Made by a program: the position numbers and the translations under genes | Shown here: positions 1 through 10,430 of the stretch, piece by piece | Layout of the letters: each line of letters starts with the position of its first letter | Numbering within the stretch: position 1 is the stretch's first letter | From: Oxyruncus cristatus | Taxonomy: Eukaryota; Chordata; Aves; Passeriformes; Cotingidae | Direction of reading: 5' to 3' | Assembly: GCA_013399855.1 (NCBI GenBank) | Contig: VXAY01001098.1 | Coordinates: 153,658 to 217,657 of the forward strand | DNA: 64,000 nt | The notes under the pieces: model-generated | Database searches by the model: none | Told to the model about the DNA's origin: nothing | What the model saw: only the letters and a program-made list of their open reading frames with translations

Positions 1-1854
1 AAGGATGGTGAGATGAATACGTTTATTTCCCATAGAGTTTATAATTTCTTTTCCGTACAGACCGGCATGTGCTTAATACTATTTCTCAGTGCAGTGCACT
101 ATACTGAGAAACTTACATCCAATAGATACTCATGACCCTGAGACCATAGAAACTTTGGTAATCTTTTAATGAAAAGCCTTCAGCCCTCCCATCCATCAAA
201 TAAGATGATTTTCCAGGAAAAGGAGCTGCTGCATTCCTCTTGTTGGATAAGCACCCAGTGATTGGATCAGCACCCAGTAGTTGGGTCAGTCATTGGCACT
301 GTCTAAAGTTGCCTTGAAGTGCTATAGAAATTAGGTCTTGTTAATAGGACTTAATTCAATTAAAAAAAATGAAAATGAATATAATTATTCTGTATCTAAG
401 GAATATTTTTGGTTTCTATTACACTCTATGGCAAAGAGTTACACAAGACTGGGAAAAAAAAATTATATTTTCTCCATTGCCTAATAATTTCACTCTTTTC
501 TCCATGGTTATTGTACTGGGGAGAAGAATAATAATTTTCTTTATAACCCTCTCCAGCAGTTTTATTTTAAAGACCTCTGCTGATTCTTCATTATCTGTGA
601 AGGTGTAATACTATTGCATTTGGCTGTTCTTCTCTGCCACATTGACATTCTTGGTGACACTGAAATCTCTAACTCATTGGTTTCAAGAGGAGTTCTATGA
701 GAGAAGAACTTTTTTTGCTCTGATAAACGGATTTTTCCTCTAAATGGTAGAGGAAAAGAACTTGGTGCATTCAACAGCACACTCTAATTCAGTGGCCAAA
801 TTAGCAGGTGATGTGTAAAGAAACTGAAAAACATTTCCTTAACTTCTTCATTAACATGATGCTTCTCTGGGATAGTACAGGAATAGCATACTGAAGTTCC
901 TGGTCCTAAATTCAGTAGGTAGATAAGTAAATTTTACTGGTGGGACCAGGTTTCACATCCAGCTTGACAGTTGTGACAGAAGACAACTTCTGAGTTACAA
1001 CACCTTCTCATTCATGACATGTCACTAAATATTAACACTCTTGAGTATGATTAAGTAAGTGACAGATCATAATAACTTACCATATATCTGGAAGTAAGTC
1101 AGGAGTCTGTGCTGACCTCGTTTGATGATCTGAACTGCTACCATATGTGAAAAAAAAAATTATACATAATTTGCAAGGTAAGAGCCAACGTCTCACTAAG
1201 ACACCCCATGAAAGGTTTCTCTGGTAGTAATTAAAAAGACATGGAAATGGTCCTATCAAAGGCAAGGAAGGACTATGTAGCCCTCAACATAATTCTTGTT
1301 TGTGCAGTATATGTTGCTCTGAAATGCAATGACAGGTTTTGCATAAAGGTAATTTCTCTAGGGAAAGAAAGAGGGCAACACAGGTTAAAGGGTTTGAATT
1401 CCCACTGGCTGCTGGTCATTGCCTTATCATGGGACAGAGGCTGCTAAATTAAGCTAACATTATGCAAATTTTGTTTGCTATGATTTGGCTTTTTTTTTTT
1501 TCTTATTTGTTTTTTGTTTTTTTATTTCCCCAAAACATACTGAAGACAACAATTCTGAAAAAGACTTTTCATGAAAAGTATAATAAAATACCTATTTTTT
1601 CAAAATCAGTTATACTGAAATGCAGACTTTCCCAACAAGCTTTTATCTCTATTCATTTGAAACCTTCAAAGGGAGGTATCAAACAGTCTTAAGAGTGTAT
1701 TTTTTTTATAATTTACATTAGTTACTTTGCAATTCCGTATTTCATTATTCTATGCAGCTTGTATCAGGTGTTCTGAGATTCTTTCTCTTTGTATTATGGA
1801 GTGTCTTGATCACAGTTCATCTATGATAGAGGATCACTTAACTTTTCTTCACAG
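1..1854. other. Unassigned AT-rich DNA, no gene seen
   Basis: No recognisable coding frame or mobile element. A small perfect hairpin lies at 82-111 (9-base arms TTTCTCAGT / ACTGAGAAA around a 12-base loop). A perfect octamer motif ATGCAAAT sits at 1462-1469, just before a T-rich tract at 1491-1522. Open frames here are short and carry no recognisable domain, so they are probably chance. Confidence 0.6.
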
Positions 1855-1899
1855 GACCGCAGCTGAGATCCATATCTCCCAGGAGACCAAGGAGATAAG
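1855..1899 (+). other. Candidate 45-nt micro-exon (speculative)
   Basis: The segment is preceded by a pyrimidine-rich acceptor (ACTTTTCTTCACAG, ending at 1854) and followed by a strong donor, AAG|GTAAGA, at 1897-1905. The length, 45 nt, is a multiple of three. Entered in phase 1 (first base completing a codon) it is open to the end and reads TAAEIHISQETKEI before a split last codon; the other two frames contain stops. I do not recognise the peptide. It could be an alternative micro-exon, a non-coding RNA exon, or a chance AG...GT pairing, which is common over 64 kb. No branch site or partner exon was established. Confidence 0.2.
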
Positions 1900-2798
1900 G
1901 TAAGAGACTCCCAGTAGGATGTCACAAAAATTTACATCCATTAGTAGGTTCAGAAACCTGAAATATCTGTCAGCTTGTGAAGAGAAGTAAAAAAAGGAAA
2001 AACAGAATAACCCCTCCTCAAGATTCAGTAATGTCCTCTTTGAATTACCCTTCAGGACTATGAAGGAACCATGGCCATGGAAGTGACAGTGTTGCTGTCT
2101 CTTGGTGTCTCTGACGCCACTCAGGCATGTTTCCAAAAGCTTAGTTCAAGGTTCATATACTTAGATAAAGTGCAGTGCATTCTTATTTCTCCAAGGCAAA
2201 CAATCCAGTCAAGATTTAAAAACATATAGACTCTGATTTACAGTTTAATAGCATGACATGTTTTAAGCTGAAGACTGTGTAGAGGCAGTCAAAGGTGGCA
2301 TAGCCGGAGATAGCCACACATGGAAAGCCCTCCAGGAGGATTTTCTGTCATCCCACAGTAGGGAAGAACAAGAAATTTCATGCTTCACTGCTTGAAATGT
2401 CCCTAGTGCCAATTAAAGTGGGGAAAGGTGTAAAATATTAAGACAGGAAGTGTAGAACTCAGAGGTCATACAGAAATAATAGTTTCTTTTCAGTTTTGTG
2501 TTGCTATTTTCATGAGGACCTTCCATTATCAATATTTGATCTTCACATAAATGACTCAAATGCTATAAATCATATAATATGATGTGGGTTAGAGATTTCC
2601 ACTCTGAATACAGAAGAAAAAGAGGAGATAGATAAAGTCTGCCAAATGAATACCAAACTACACTTATTGTTCAGAAGCACAATGGTCCTTCTTGGTTCTA
2701 CAAAGCAGTCTTAAGTGCCCCTGTGGCACATTTGTCCTCCTAGGTTGTTTTCATACTGGTTCCTTAGAAAGCAAAAAGGTACCATGATATTTGTGATT
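1900..2798. other. Unassigned AT-rich DNA, no gene seen
   Basis: Nothing beyond ordinary AT-rich sequence was recognised here. The segment ends where an A/C-rich tract begins. Confidence 0.55.
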
Positions 2799-2846
2799 AA
2801 AACAAAACAAAACCAAACCAAAAAAAAAACAAAACACCAAACAACC
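2799..2846. repeat. A/C-rich low-complexity tract
   Basis: AAACAAAACC/AACCAAACC-like units with an internal A run. Similar tracts recur at 38251, 59825 and the right end, and in reverse orientation (T/G-rich) at 15784, 34688 and 48199. Confidence 0.8.
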
Positions 2847-2914
2847 TCAAGCCAGAAAGAATGAGTGACATAGTTATGACCATACTGAAGATATGTGTCA
2901 AAGCAGGAAGCTGA

Positions 2915-3113
2915 ATGATACTAGGAAACATTTCTTTACTGAAATGATGGTCAAGCATTGGGAAGTGGTGGAATCACCATCTCTGGAAGTGTTTAAAAGG
3001 CATGTTGATGTGGCACTTGGGGACAGGGTTTAGTGGTAACATGGCAGTGCTGGGTTAATGGTGGGTCTTCAGGATCATAGAGGTCCTTTCCAACCTTTAG
3101 GATTCTATGATTA
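2915..3113 (+). mobile_element. CR1 LINE, 3' fragment, sense
   Basis: Matches the 3' end of avian CR1: the ORF2 tail (reading like FFTEMMVKHW...WNHHLWKCLK, now broken) leads into the untranslated end with TGGCACTTGGGGACAGG, GGCAGTGCTGGGTTAATGG and the terminal TTCCAACC...GATTCTATGATT at 3088-3112. The fragment is 5'-truncated, as expected for target-primed reverse transcription. About 15 bases of the usual AACAGGCTGCCCAGG stretch appear to be missing before GAAGTGGTGG. It is an old inactive copy. Confidence 0.88.
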
Positions 3114-4463
3114 CAGTGCTGCTAATCTAAATACCTCTACTTCCAAAAAAGCAGACAGACAGGTATCTACCAAGTAAAGTGGAGACACAATGTATTAAGA
3201 GGAGCCTTCATGGCCTCAAGCAGAGGAAATCAATGACTCAAACTGTTGAAAGCAGATGCATAAGTATAGTTAAAATAGTCACATTAATTATTTACTCTTT
3301 TCAGCTTTTTATTTTATCAGCAGAATGGAAGAAAAAGGAAGGAGAAAAAAAAAAAAAAAAGAAAAAGATGTGCCTGTATTAGGAATGATCAAAAAGATTT
3401 TTTTTCCTAAGAAAAGCTGTAACAAGGCTTCATCAATTATAAACCAAGAAAGACAGGGGCAAGAAGATTGTTTGGCAGGTTGGTTTTCTGTAGGCTGTTT
3501 TTCTCTCTTCCCCCCGCTTCATTCTTCCTTTTCTCTCTTTGCTCCTGTGCTCCTTCCTCAACCAGAAGCAGTTCTGTCACAGCGAATGCACATCTGATGT
3601 ACAGCACTGGTTTTGACAGCTACTCTCTGCAGGTTTTTTGGGCTGTGATGGGAAGAATGGAAGGGGGCTGTCTAGGCTTTGTGTGGGCATAGGGGTCTGT
3701 GCTTCTGTGGCATTTTGCTTCTGTGTGTGTAGTTCTGTGTCCAGCCTGGAACCATCAAAGACACGTGTGAGACCGTCCAGTATGGAGATTTAATGACAGA
3801 TATTTATATTATTCAGCCAAAGGGGAGGAAAAAACAAGTATTTCAAGATCCAGTGATAAGTTCTCTGCCTTCTGCCTGCACCATGACTGCTTTCAATTCT
3901 GCTGAAGAACTAGTTTTCTCTTTCTCAGTCCAAATATCCCTTTTCTTCTCTTTTCTTCCCTTTTTCCCTTTATTTCTTTTCTTTTCCTTTTAGGTTTTCA
4001 ATTTTTCTTTTTTTATCTTCTACCTCATTGTTCCTCTTCTCTGTGGACCCATCTGCTGAGATCAGATTTCTTTTGTTTTTGTCAGTGCCATTTTCACTTT
4101 CTAAAACTCATTATTTCTTTTGATGACCAGCATTCATACTTCTAATAATTCAGATATAAAGAAAGGCAGTATGAAAAGAGAATAACTAATAACTTCCCCT
4201 GTTAATGTTTCAGTCTGCAACTGGAGCTGACAACCTCATGAGGACATGGTAACAAGTTTTGGAGAAACTTATGAGGGACCTGCCATGGAAATTAACAGGA
4301 GAGACCCTAGTCACAAAGAAGGAAAAGCAAATTCTTCCCTGGGCTGGTGACAGCCCCTTAACTCATTCGTGGTTTGTTTTTTTTTTTCTCAGAAGCATGA
4401 CAAAAAAAGCCTACGGATGGGAAAAGGGGATGCAAGGATTGATGTTCAAATATCATGAAAATG
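3114..4463. other. Unassigned DNA with A-run and pyrimidine-rich stretch
   Basis: Contains an A run at 3345-3360 and a C/T-rich stretch at about 3900-4025. Short frames across these parts encode only Lys-rich or Phe/Ser-rich low-complexity peptides. No gene recognised. Confidence 0.6.
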
Positions 4464-4550
4464 GACCGGATCCTCATCTGGCATAAATCAATACAGGCCC
4501 ACAGGAATCAATGCAGCTATGCCAATTTACACCAGATGAAGACCCGGCTC
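4464..4550. mobile_element. Ancient palindromic MITE-like element
   Basis: An imperfect inverted repeat about 87 bp long. The left arm (4464-4488) carries CCGGATCCTCATCTGGCATAAAT and the right arm (4524-4550), read on the other strand, carries GAGCCGGGTCTTCATCTGG followed by TGTAAAT. The arms agree over CCGG-TC-TCATCTGG--TAAAT. The phrase TTTACACCAGxTGAxGAxCxGGC is one I associate with ancient palindromic elements shared among turtles, crocodilians and birds; I do not trust a specific family name from memory. Non-autonomous, with no coding capacity. Confidence 0.6.
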
Positions 4551-7500
4551 AATAAATCTATTTCTCTCTGGATAGAGGGGTAAGTGGGGCGGGGGAATGC
4601 TCTGTGAATTAGTGTCTGGTCAAACAGCAGTGAAATAGGACCATATCTCCTGCTTGTTGCAGAGGACTAGATGTGGAAAATGTTTCCTTTGAAGCGAAAG
4701 CATGACCTAGAGATTCCTTGCACACCTTGCTCCCGCTTCTGTGAGGGACATGATGTCCAAAGTAGCAACTCCAGTGCTTGTCCAAAGTTCAAATGAGGTG
4801 GAGGCATTGATTCCACATTATGTTAACAAATAGCTGTTTAAATGTAAAAGAAAGAACCCTCAAATAAGGGTTTTGCCCTAAAAACTCCATCCAGAGAGTC
4901 TTAAGCTGGTGCTCAGCATGTGGTATCTCTTCTTCCAGTCTTACAGCTGTTAACCTACAGCTTCCCAGTATTTGAGCATTTATGATTATTAAATGAAATA
5001 CTGTAACTGTTCCTTCACCTTTGGTGTCTCTTTTGTGATTAAAACAATGGTTTGGGGCTTGCTTCTGGTTTTGAGCTATGTGATGGGAAGAGTGACAAAT
5101 CCAAGGTGTTGCTGAAAGACAAATTAATTAGAATATGAGAAACTTTCCACTTTCTTTCCACTGGTACTTTCCTAATATTTAGTCTTCCTCACCTTCCATT
5201 CCCAATTACAATACAGTAAAGGGGGAAGTGAGAAACAGGAAGAAAAAAATCCTGAAAGAAAACAAACTGAAAGAAAGCACAGATGTTTTATTTTTATTAT
5301 CTATTTGAGGAATGAAAGTCTCAATTAAAAATATTACAGAAGAAGACTCAAACAACTCAAGTTGAAGGTTAGATGAACACAAACTTTAGCTTGGTTCTCA
5401 ATGTTCTAGGTTGACCTTTGCTTTTTGAGGGCAAAACAGCTTAAAAGAAAACGACGAGTAACTTTCAGATATTGACATTGATGTCATGTAATATTGGAAA
5501 TCTCTTTTAACTTGCTGGAAAGTTTTTTTTGTGTGTGTACCCTTTTTTTTTTTTTTTACTTTTTTTTTCCTTTGTTTTCCTTTTAGTTACTAATGTGTTT
5601 TGAATTTCAATATAGCAGAAGAAATACATTGCACATCAGCCAAAACTAAGCACCAGCTGGTTGTCAGAAAGTAACACAGAGGCAGTTACTTTCCCAGTGA
5701 CAAAAGTGAGCAGTCTCTCACTTAACATAACAAAGAAGGAAAAAGAAGCTATTAGATCTAAGGACAGAAGAATGAAAAGCAATATACATAAAATGGCAAA
5801 ATTACATTCAGACTCTAAATGAAAAGTTTCTGTTTCTGTTCATCTCTGGAAAACTCATGGGGAGAATAAAACTGGCAATGCTTCCATTTGTTTTGTTGAT
5901 AAAACTTGAAAAATTAGCAAGATCCAAGACTGAACAGTTCCAAACCATCAAAGCAGGCAAATTCTGTCACAATCAGACAAGCACAGGAAACAAACACAAA
6001 CAAACATGTTTAGCAGGTCATGAGGATTTTTATCAATTTGATTAAGAAAACAACAAAGAAAAGTAAGGAATTTACTTCAGTGGCCAAGAAGGTCCACTCC
6101 AATTTTATGCTGCCAACAAAGAAAAATCTGTTTTTTAAAAGCAGTTTGAGTTAAATCTCTCAGTGTTTGTTGCTAACTGGAAAACTCAGAAAGGCCTACC
6201 ATGGATGAGAATTTTACCATGTAAATGCTGAAGCTTGGTTTTCCTTCAGAGCCATATCAGGGACGAGAGCCCATCCTGTCCACACACACTATCTCTCTGC
6301 AAAATACTGCACCACACTATAGACAGAAGCCCATACACCTATCCTCTGCAAAGATGTGAAGATCATAATTTCTCTCACTGAGAAAATTCACAAGGAAAGG
6401 CAGGGAAAGCAAAAGAATGGGTCTGGATCTTTCTTAACTCCAAAGAGAATAGGAAATAAGATGTTAATTTTCCCCTGTTCATTGATTTGAACATATGCAT
6501 AAGCTTCACTTCTGAACACAGAAGGACTTGAGTCACAAAAAAACCCCTTTGATAGTTCTTCCCTTTAGCCAGGGCATGGTTGCATTCTTTTTCCCTCTCT
6601 TCTGCCTTTGTGTCTTTTTTTTTTTTTTTTCCTTGGCAATTCATCCAGGCCTTTTCTAGCTGTCTGGCCCTTTTCTATTACTGCTATTTCTGCTTCTGCC
6701 CCTTCAGCCTTTTATTCCCACCCCTTCTCTGCACAGCTGCAGACAAATTCAGTCTCACTCCTTCCCCACCACTGCTGTATTCTGATCCAGACCAGTATGA
6801 ACTTTTCCACCCACACAGTCCAGACCTCTGATGTATTTTGCTTGTGACCTGTTGTGGTTCCCATTGTTTCAGCTGCTTCTAAGCAAAAGGACATATAATT
6901 GTTGCCTCATTAGTTCCAAGAGGAGGTGGCTGCTAGTCACACCCATTTCCTTGAGGTTCTCCACCCCCCAATGAAGCTGTTTGGTTATTTTCTTCAAATT
7001 AAAAATGCAAGAGAACAACAGGCTAAATTTATTTGGGAAGATGTAACTCCACAGTGGGGATGAAATATCAAGAATTAAAAAAAAAAGGAGAAAGAAAATG
7101 AGAGAAAGTGACTACTGAATAGGAACAAAAATGTGAAGATAAATGCAGATTTTAAGTTACAAAAATGTTCTAAAAGGTCCCCAAGGAGAGATGTAGGACT
7201 TTATTCAGAAAAAGGCAGTCTTATCAGGGGTTACAATATATAAATATTGAAAAGCTCCCTAACAGGTTAGCCACACTGCTAGATGTCAGAGCTTTCTTTT
7301 CAAGATCCAACTTGCAGCAAATTGACTGTGAAAGGAAGGCGGAAAAAAGAAGAAAGAGAAAGAAAGGAAGGAGAATGGCTTGACAGAAGGCCTTCAAAAC
7401 CCCTTTTTTTCCCTCCTCATTCAGCCATACTGCATATAAATGCACTTAAACGTCTCTGAAATTCCTTGCTCATACAACCCCTTACAGCTTCTGTCTTGGA

Positions 7501-9984
7501 CTATGATTTTCTCAGAAACTTACCTCTTTTACTTCTGGAGGAGATAAAAAAAAAATAGTCTCCCTGCCAATAACACCTCTGTGAAACGTCCTCAAAGGAC
7601 AGCATTTCTTGCACCTATGCTTTTCCTCCACAAGCTGCCATCTGCTGTAAGGCATCTCTATTTTAAGCTTTAGAGTCACATGACCTAAACCCACATAAGT
7701 GTTGATTGTGCGTGATTGCCTTTATTGATTCTTCCTGGGACACAACTTACCTGTACCCAACTTCACATATAGTTTTAGTCTGGACTTTTCTTTCACTCTT
7801 TCTCCAATACTTTCCCATCCTTCCATTTTTGATGATTGTTCTTTTTGCTGTGGTGGTGCCTGGGAATTTTAGGCAGTTAGAAGAGGTCCTATTAGACTCC
7901 AGGTGCAACAAGTGCTCCTGCAGGAGAGTAAAGAATACCTCTATCTTTCTCTGAAGGGCACCTTACATTGTAATAACAGCCAGTAAATCCAACAAATATA
8001 AGCAGCCTGAGTAATCTAAAATTAGAAGGGAAAATAGAGATTATTCTAGTGAGGAAAAGAGAATATATTAAAGGGTAGTTTGAAAGAAGTATTGCTGGGC
8101 TTCTTGGTGAGAGTAAGTAAGACTCATAGCCCCTTTTCCTCAGATCGTTAGATTGCAGTAGCAAGTAGATATTGATGCTGTATCTAACTCTCTTTTACCA
8201 GACTACTTTCAGCATAACAGGTCTTTTGGCTATCTCTCATGGTACTTAATCGAGACGTTTAGATGGATGGTTTGGGGCTTTTCTCTGGTTTCTTTTTCTG
8301 ATCAGTGGAATTTACCAACAACTCAGTTATTTCTTTGATTTCATTTTGTCCTTCCATTTCTCTAACAAATTCAGGTGTGATACTGCTTTCAGCAGAAGTG
8401 TTATTTTGGGCACTCCTATGCAGGTCTGAGAACTGCAATACATAATCTCAAGTCTCCTTCAAATTATCTTAGAATTAAAAACTGACTAGTGTTTTCTCCG
8501 CTGTTTACAATTTACGTCCTTTTTTCCATGCAGGGATTGAACAAGTATCCCACATGCCAGAGCAGTCCTGATCAAATCAGTGTGTAGCTCATATGCATGG
8601 AATTAGGCACCTGGTTACACTGTCTGCTTGGTGAGCAGCTGAGTGAGTGAAATGTCTTGTGAACACCCTGAGAAAAAATCTCCAGATTTATCTCTGAAAA
8701 CAGTTGCTGATGCTTAAATGACATAATTTCCCTGTATTCAATCAGGAGGGACTGTAACTCCTCTTGAATAGGATTTGACTTTAGAAAGTAAATATGCATT
8801 TGAGAGGAAAGATCCAGAATTTTCTCTGCTTTTATTTGATAATATTTTGTACCTTTCCTTTTTTTTTTTTTCCTTTTTTTTTTTTTCTTTCTTTTTCTTT
8901 AAAAAGTGGACTTGAGCTCAGATCATTTGCAAGACTTTTGGATACAGATCAGCAACTATACACAGGGAGTATGAATCTTGAATCTTCCATTTCACACTCG
9001 GCCTGAACAGGGTAATAGCTTGAGGTGCTGTCAGGACCTTCATCTGCAAGAAATGATGAGAGTAGCAAACTTTCTGTGATTACACAGCTGGGAAACAGGG
9101 CATACGATCTTTGGATGACTGAACCAGGCAGAACTAAAAAAGCATTTGATTTTTACTGGTTTTTACATGCGTGCACACTGGGTAAATTAAAGGAAGAAGG
9201 ACTTTATACGCCTTCTCTGGACAGGAGAGAGATACAAAGATAAAGTACAGGATGAAAATTCAGCTGATTAGGTGTGTGACATTGCTCTGTGCTGCTTAGT
9301 AGTCTTGTTTGAGGGGTAGTCAGTGAGCCTGGTTATAGCTGTGTGTGGAGGGGGAGAGGGAAAAAAAAGGGAGTGCTGAGGACATGTGGCTCCCAGGTTT
9401 ATGAGAGAGATTATGTACTGGAGAGTTGGGCAGGAGCTGGGAAAAAACATGTTTCAGATTCCCATTCTGTCTTGGAATCCCCTTAAAAATCATGCAAGTC
9501 TGTATATTTTGTCTTTTATACCAAAGTATTTGATAAAAATTTTTGCTCACCTTTTCCCTGTGGATTAGATTTAAAGAAAATCAAATAAATCCTTTGGAGT
9601 CTAATGCAGAAGGCAGTAATGGACAGAGCTCAAACCGATTCTGCCCAGAAAGATGCTTTTCCCCAGATTTTTTCAGCCAACACTACTGAGATATATTTAG
9701 TATGTGGGTAGAATGCAATCATACATCAAAACCAGCTAAAGAATTTAAAAAAAGGAGTCTATTTTAAGGAATATTCAGTTCAACATGTCTTCGGCAGTAA
9801 CTAGAAATAGGATTTTTATTTTATCTTTAAAGTGGGAGAAGCATTAACATTTAAGCAAGTTGGTTTCAAGAGGAGCCTCTGAATCACATGTCCTTGGCTC
9901 AACATTACACATAAGAATGGGCTTGCAGAAAGCAGTCTTGGATACCAGGCCCAGCAGAGCACTTGTGAGCTAATTCATTATAGG
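4551..9984. other. Unassigned AT-rich DNA, no gene seen
   Basis: About 5.4 kb without a recognisable gene or recent transposon. It holds T runs at about 5543-5557, 6615-6630 and 8859-8898, several pyrimidine-rich stretches (6580-6720, 7790-7830) and A-rich patches near 7076-7090. All open frames are 60-90 codons, often overlap one another on both strands, and show no domain. Confidence 0.6.
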
Positions 9985-10235
9985 TGGTTTTTCCCTTTTT
10001 TTTTTTTTTTGTTATAATTTAGAAGAATGCAATTAAAACTGAACTTCATAATTAATTCTGAACCGGTGAGAACAAGTTCCAGAGATTATGACTATAATGC
10101 TATGTAGCCATTGATATAAATATTCATGAGCTTTCATTGTTTTATGCTTTTTTATGAAGCACATGGCTTATCTGAAGAAGTAAAATTAAAGTACTATTAT
10201 TTAACATTACAGTGTAAATAAGAGTCAATAGAGGG
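9985..10235. promoter_or_regulatory. Possible conserved non-coding element
   Basis: After a T run, an AT-rich stretch is dense in homeodomain/POU-like words: ATGCAATTAAAA (about 10028), ATAATTAATTC (about 10050), ATATTCATGAGC (about 10121), plus ACCGGTGAG near 10063. There is no repeat signature. This composition is typical of vertebrate non-coding regulatory elements, but conservation cannot be shown from one sequence. Confidence 0.22.
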
Positions 10236-10362
10236 AGACAAAAATATATTCACAGTAAAATGTAACATACATATTCTATAAATATGTTTATGGGTATTTG
10301 TGCATTTAAATGTGTGTGCTATATGCTGTATTATGTACTTCTCTAAATTATGTGCAGACTTT

Positions 10363-10430
10363 GGGGGTCAGAACTAGATGATCTTTTAAGGTCCCTTCCA
10401 ACCCAAAGCATTCTATGATTCTATGATTAT
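10363..10430 (+). mobile_element. CR1 LINE, terminal 3' fragment, sense
   Basis: A short CR1 end with GGTCAGAACTAGATGATCTT, AGGTCCCTTCCAACCC and the tandem TTCTATGATTCTATGATTAT end. It is severely 5'-truncated, so no ORF2 sequence remains. The preserved octamer repeat fixes its orientation as plus. Confidence 0.88.

Noticed and set aside
82..111. 9-bp-stem hairpin as a miRNA precursor
   Set aside because: The stem is far too short and does not extend outward.
5046..5078. ATGGTTTGGGGCTTG as a CR1 start
   Set aside because: The following sequence does not continue as CR1; a similar chance phrase occurs at 8268.
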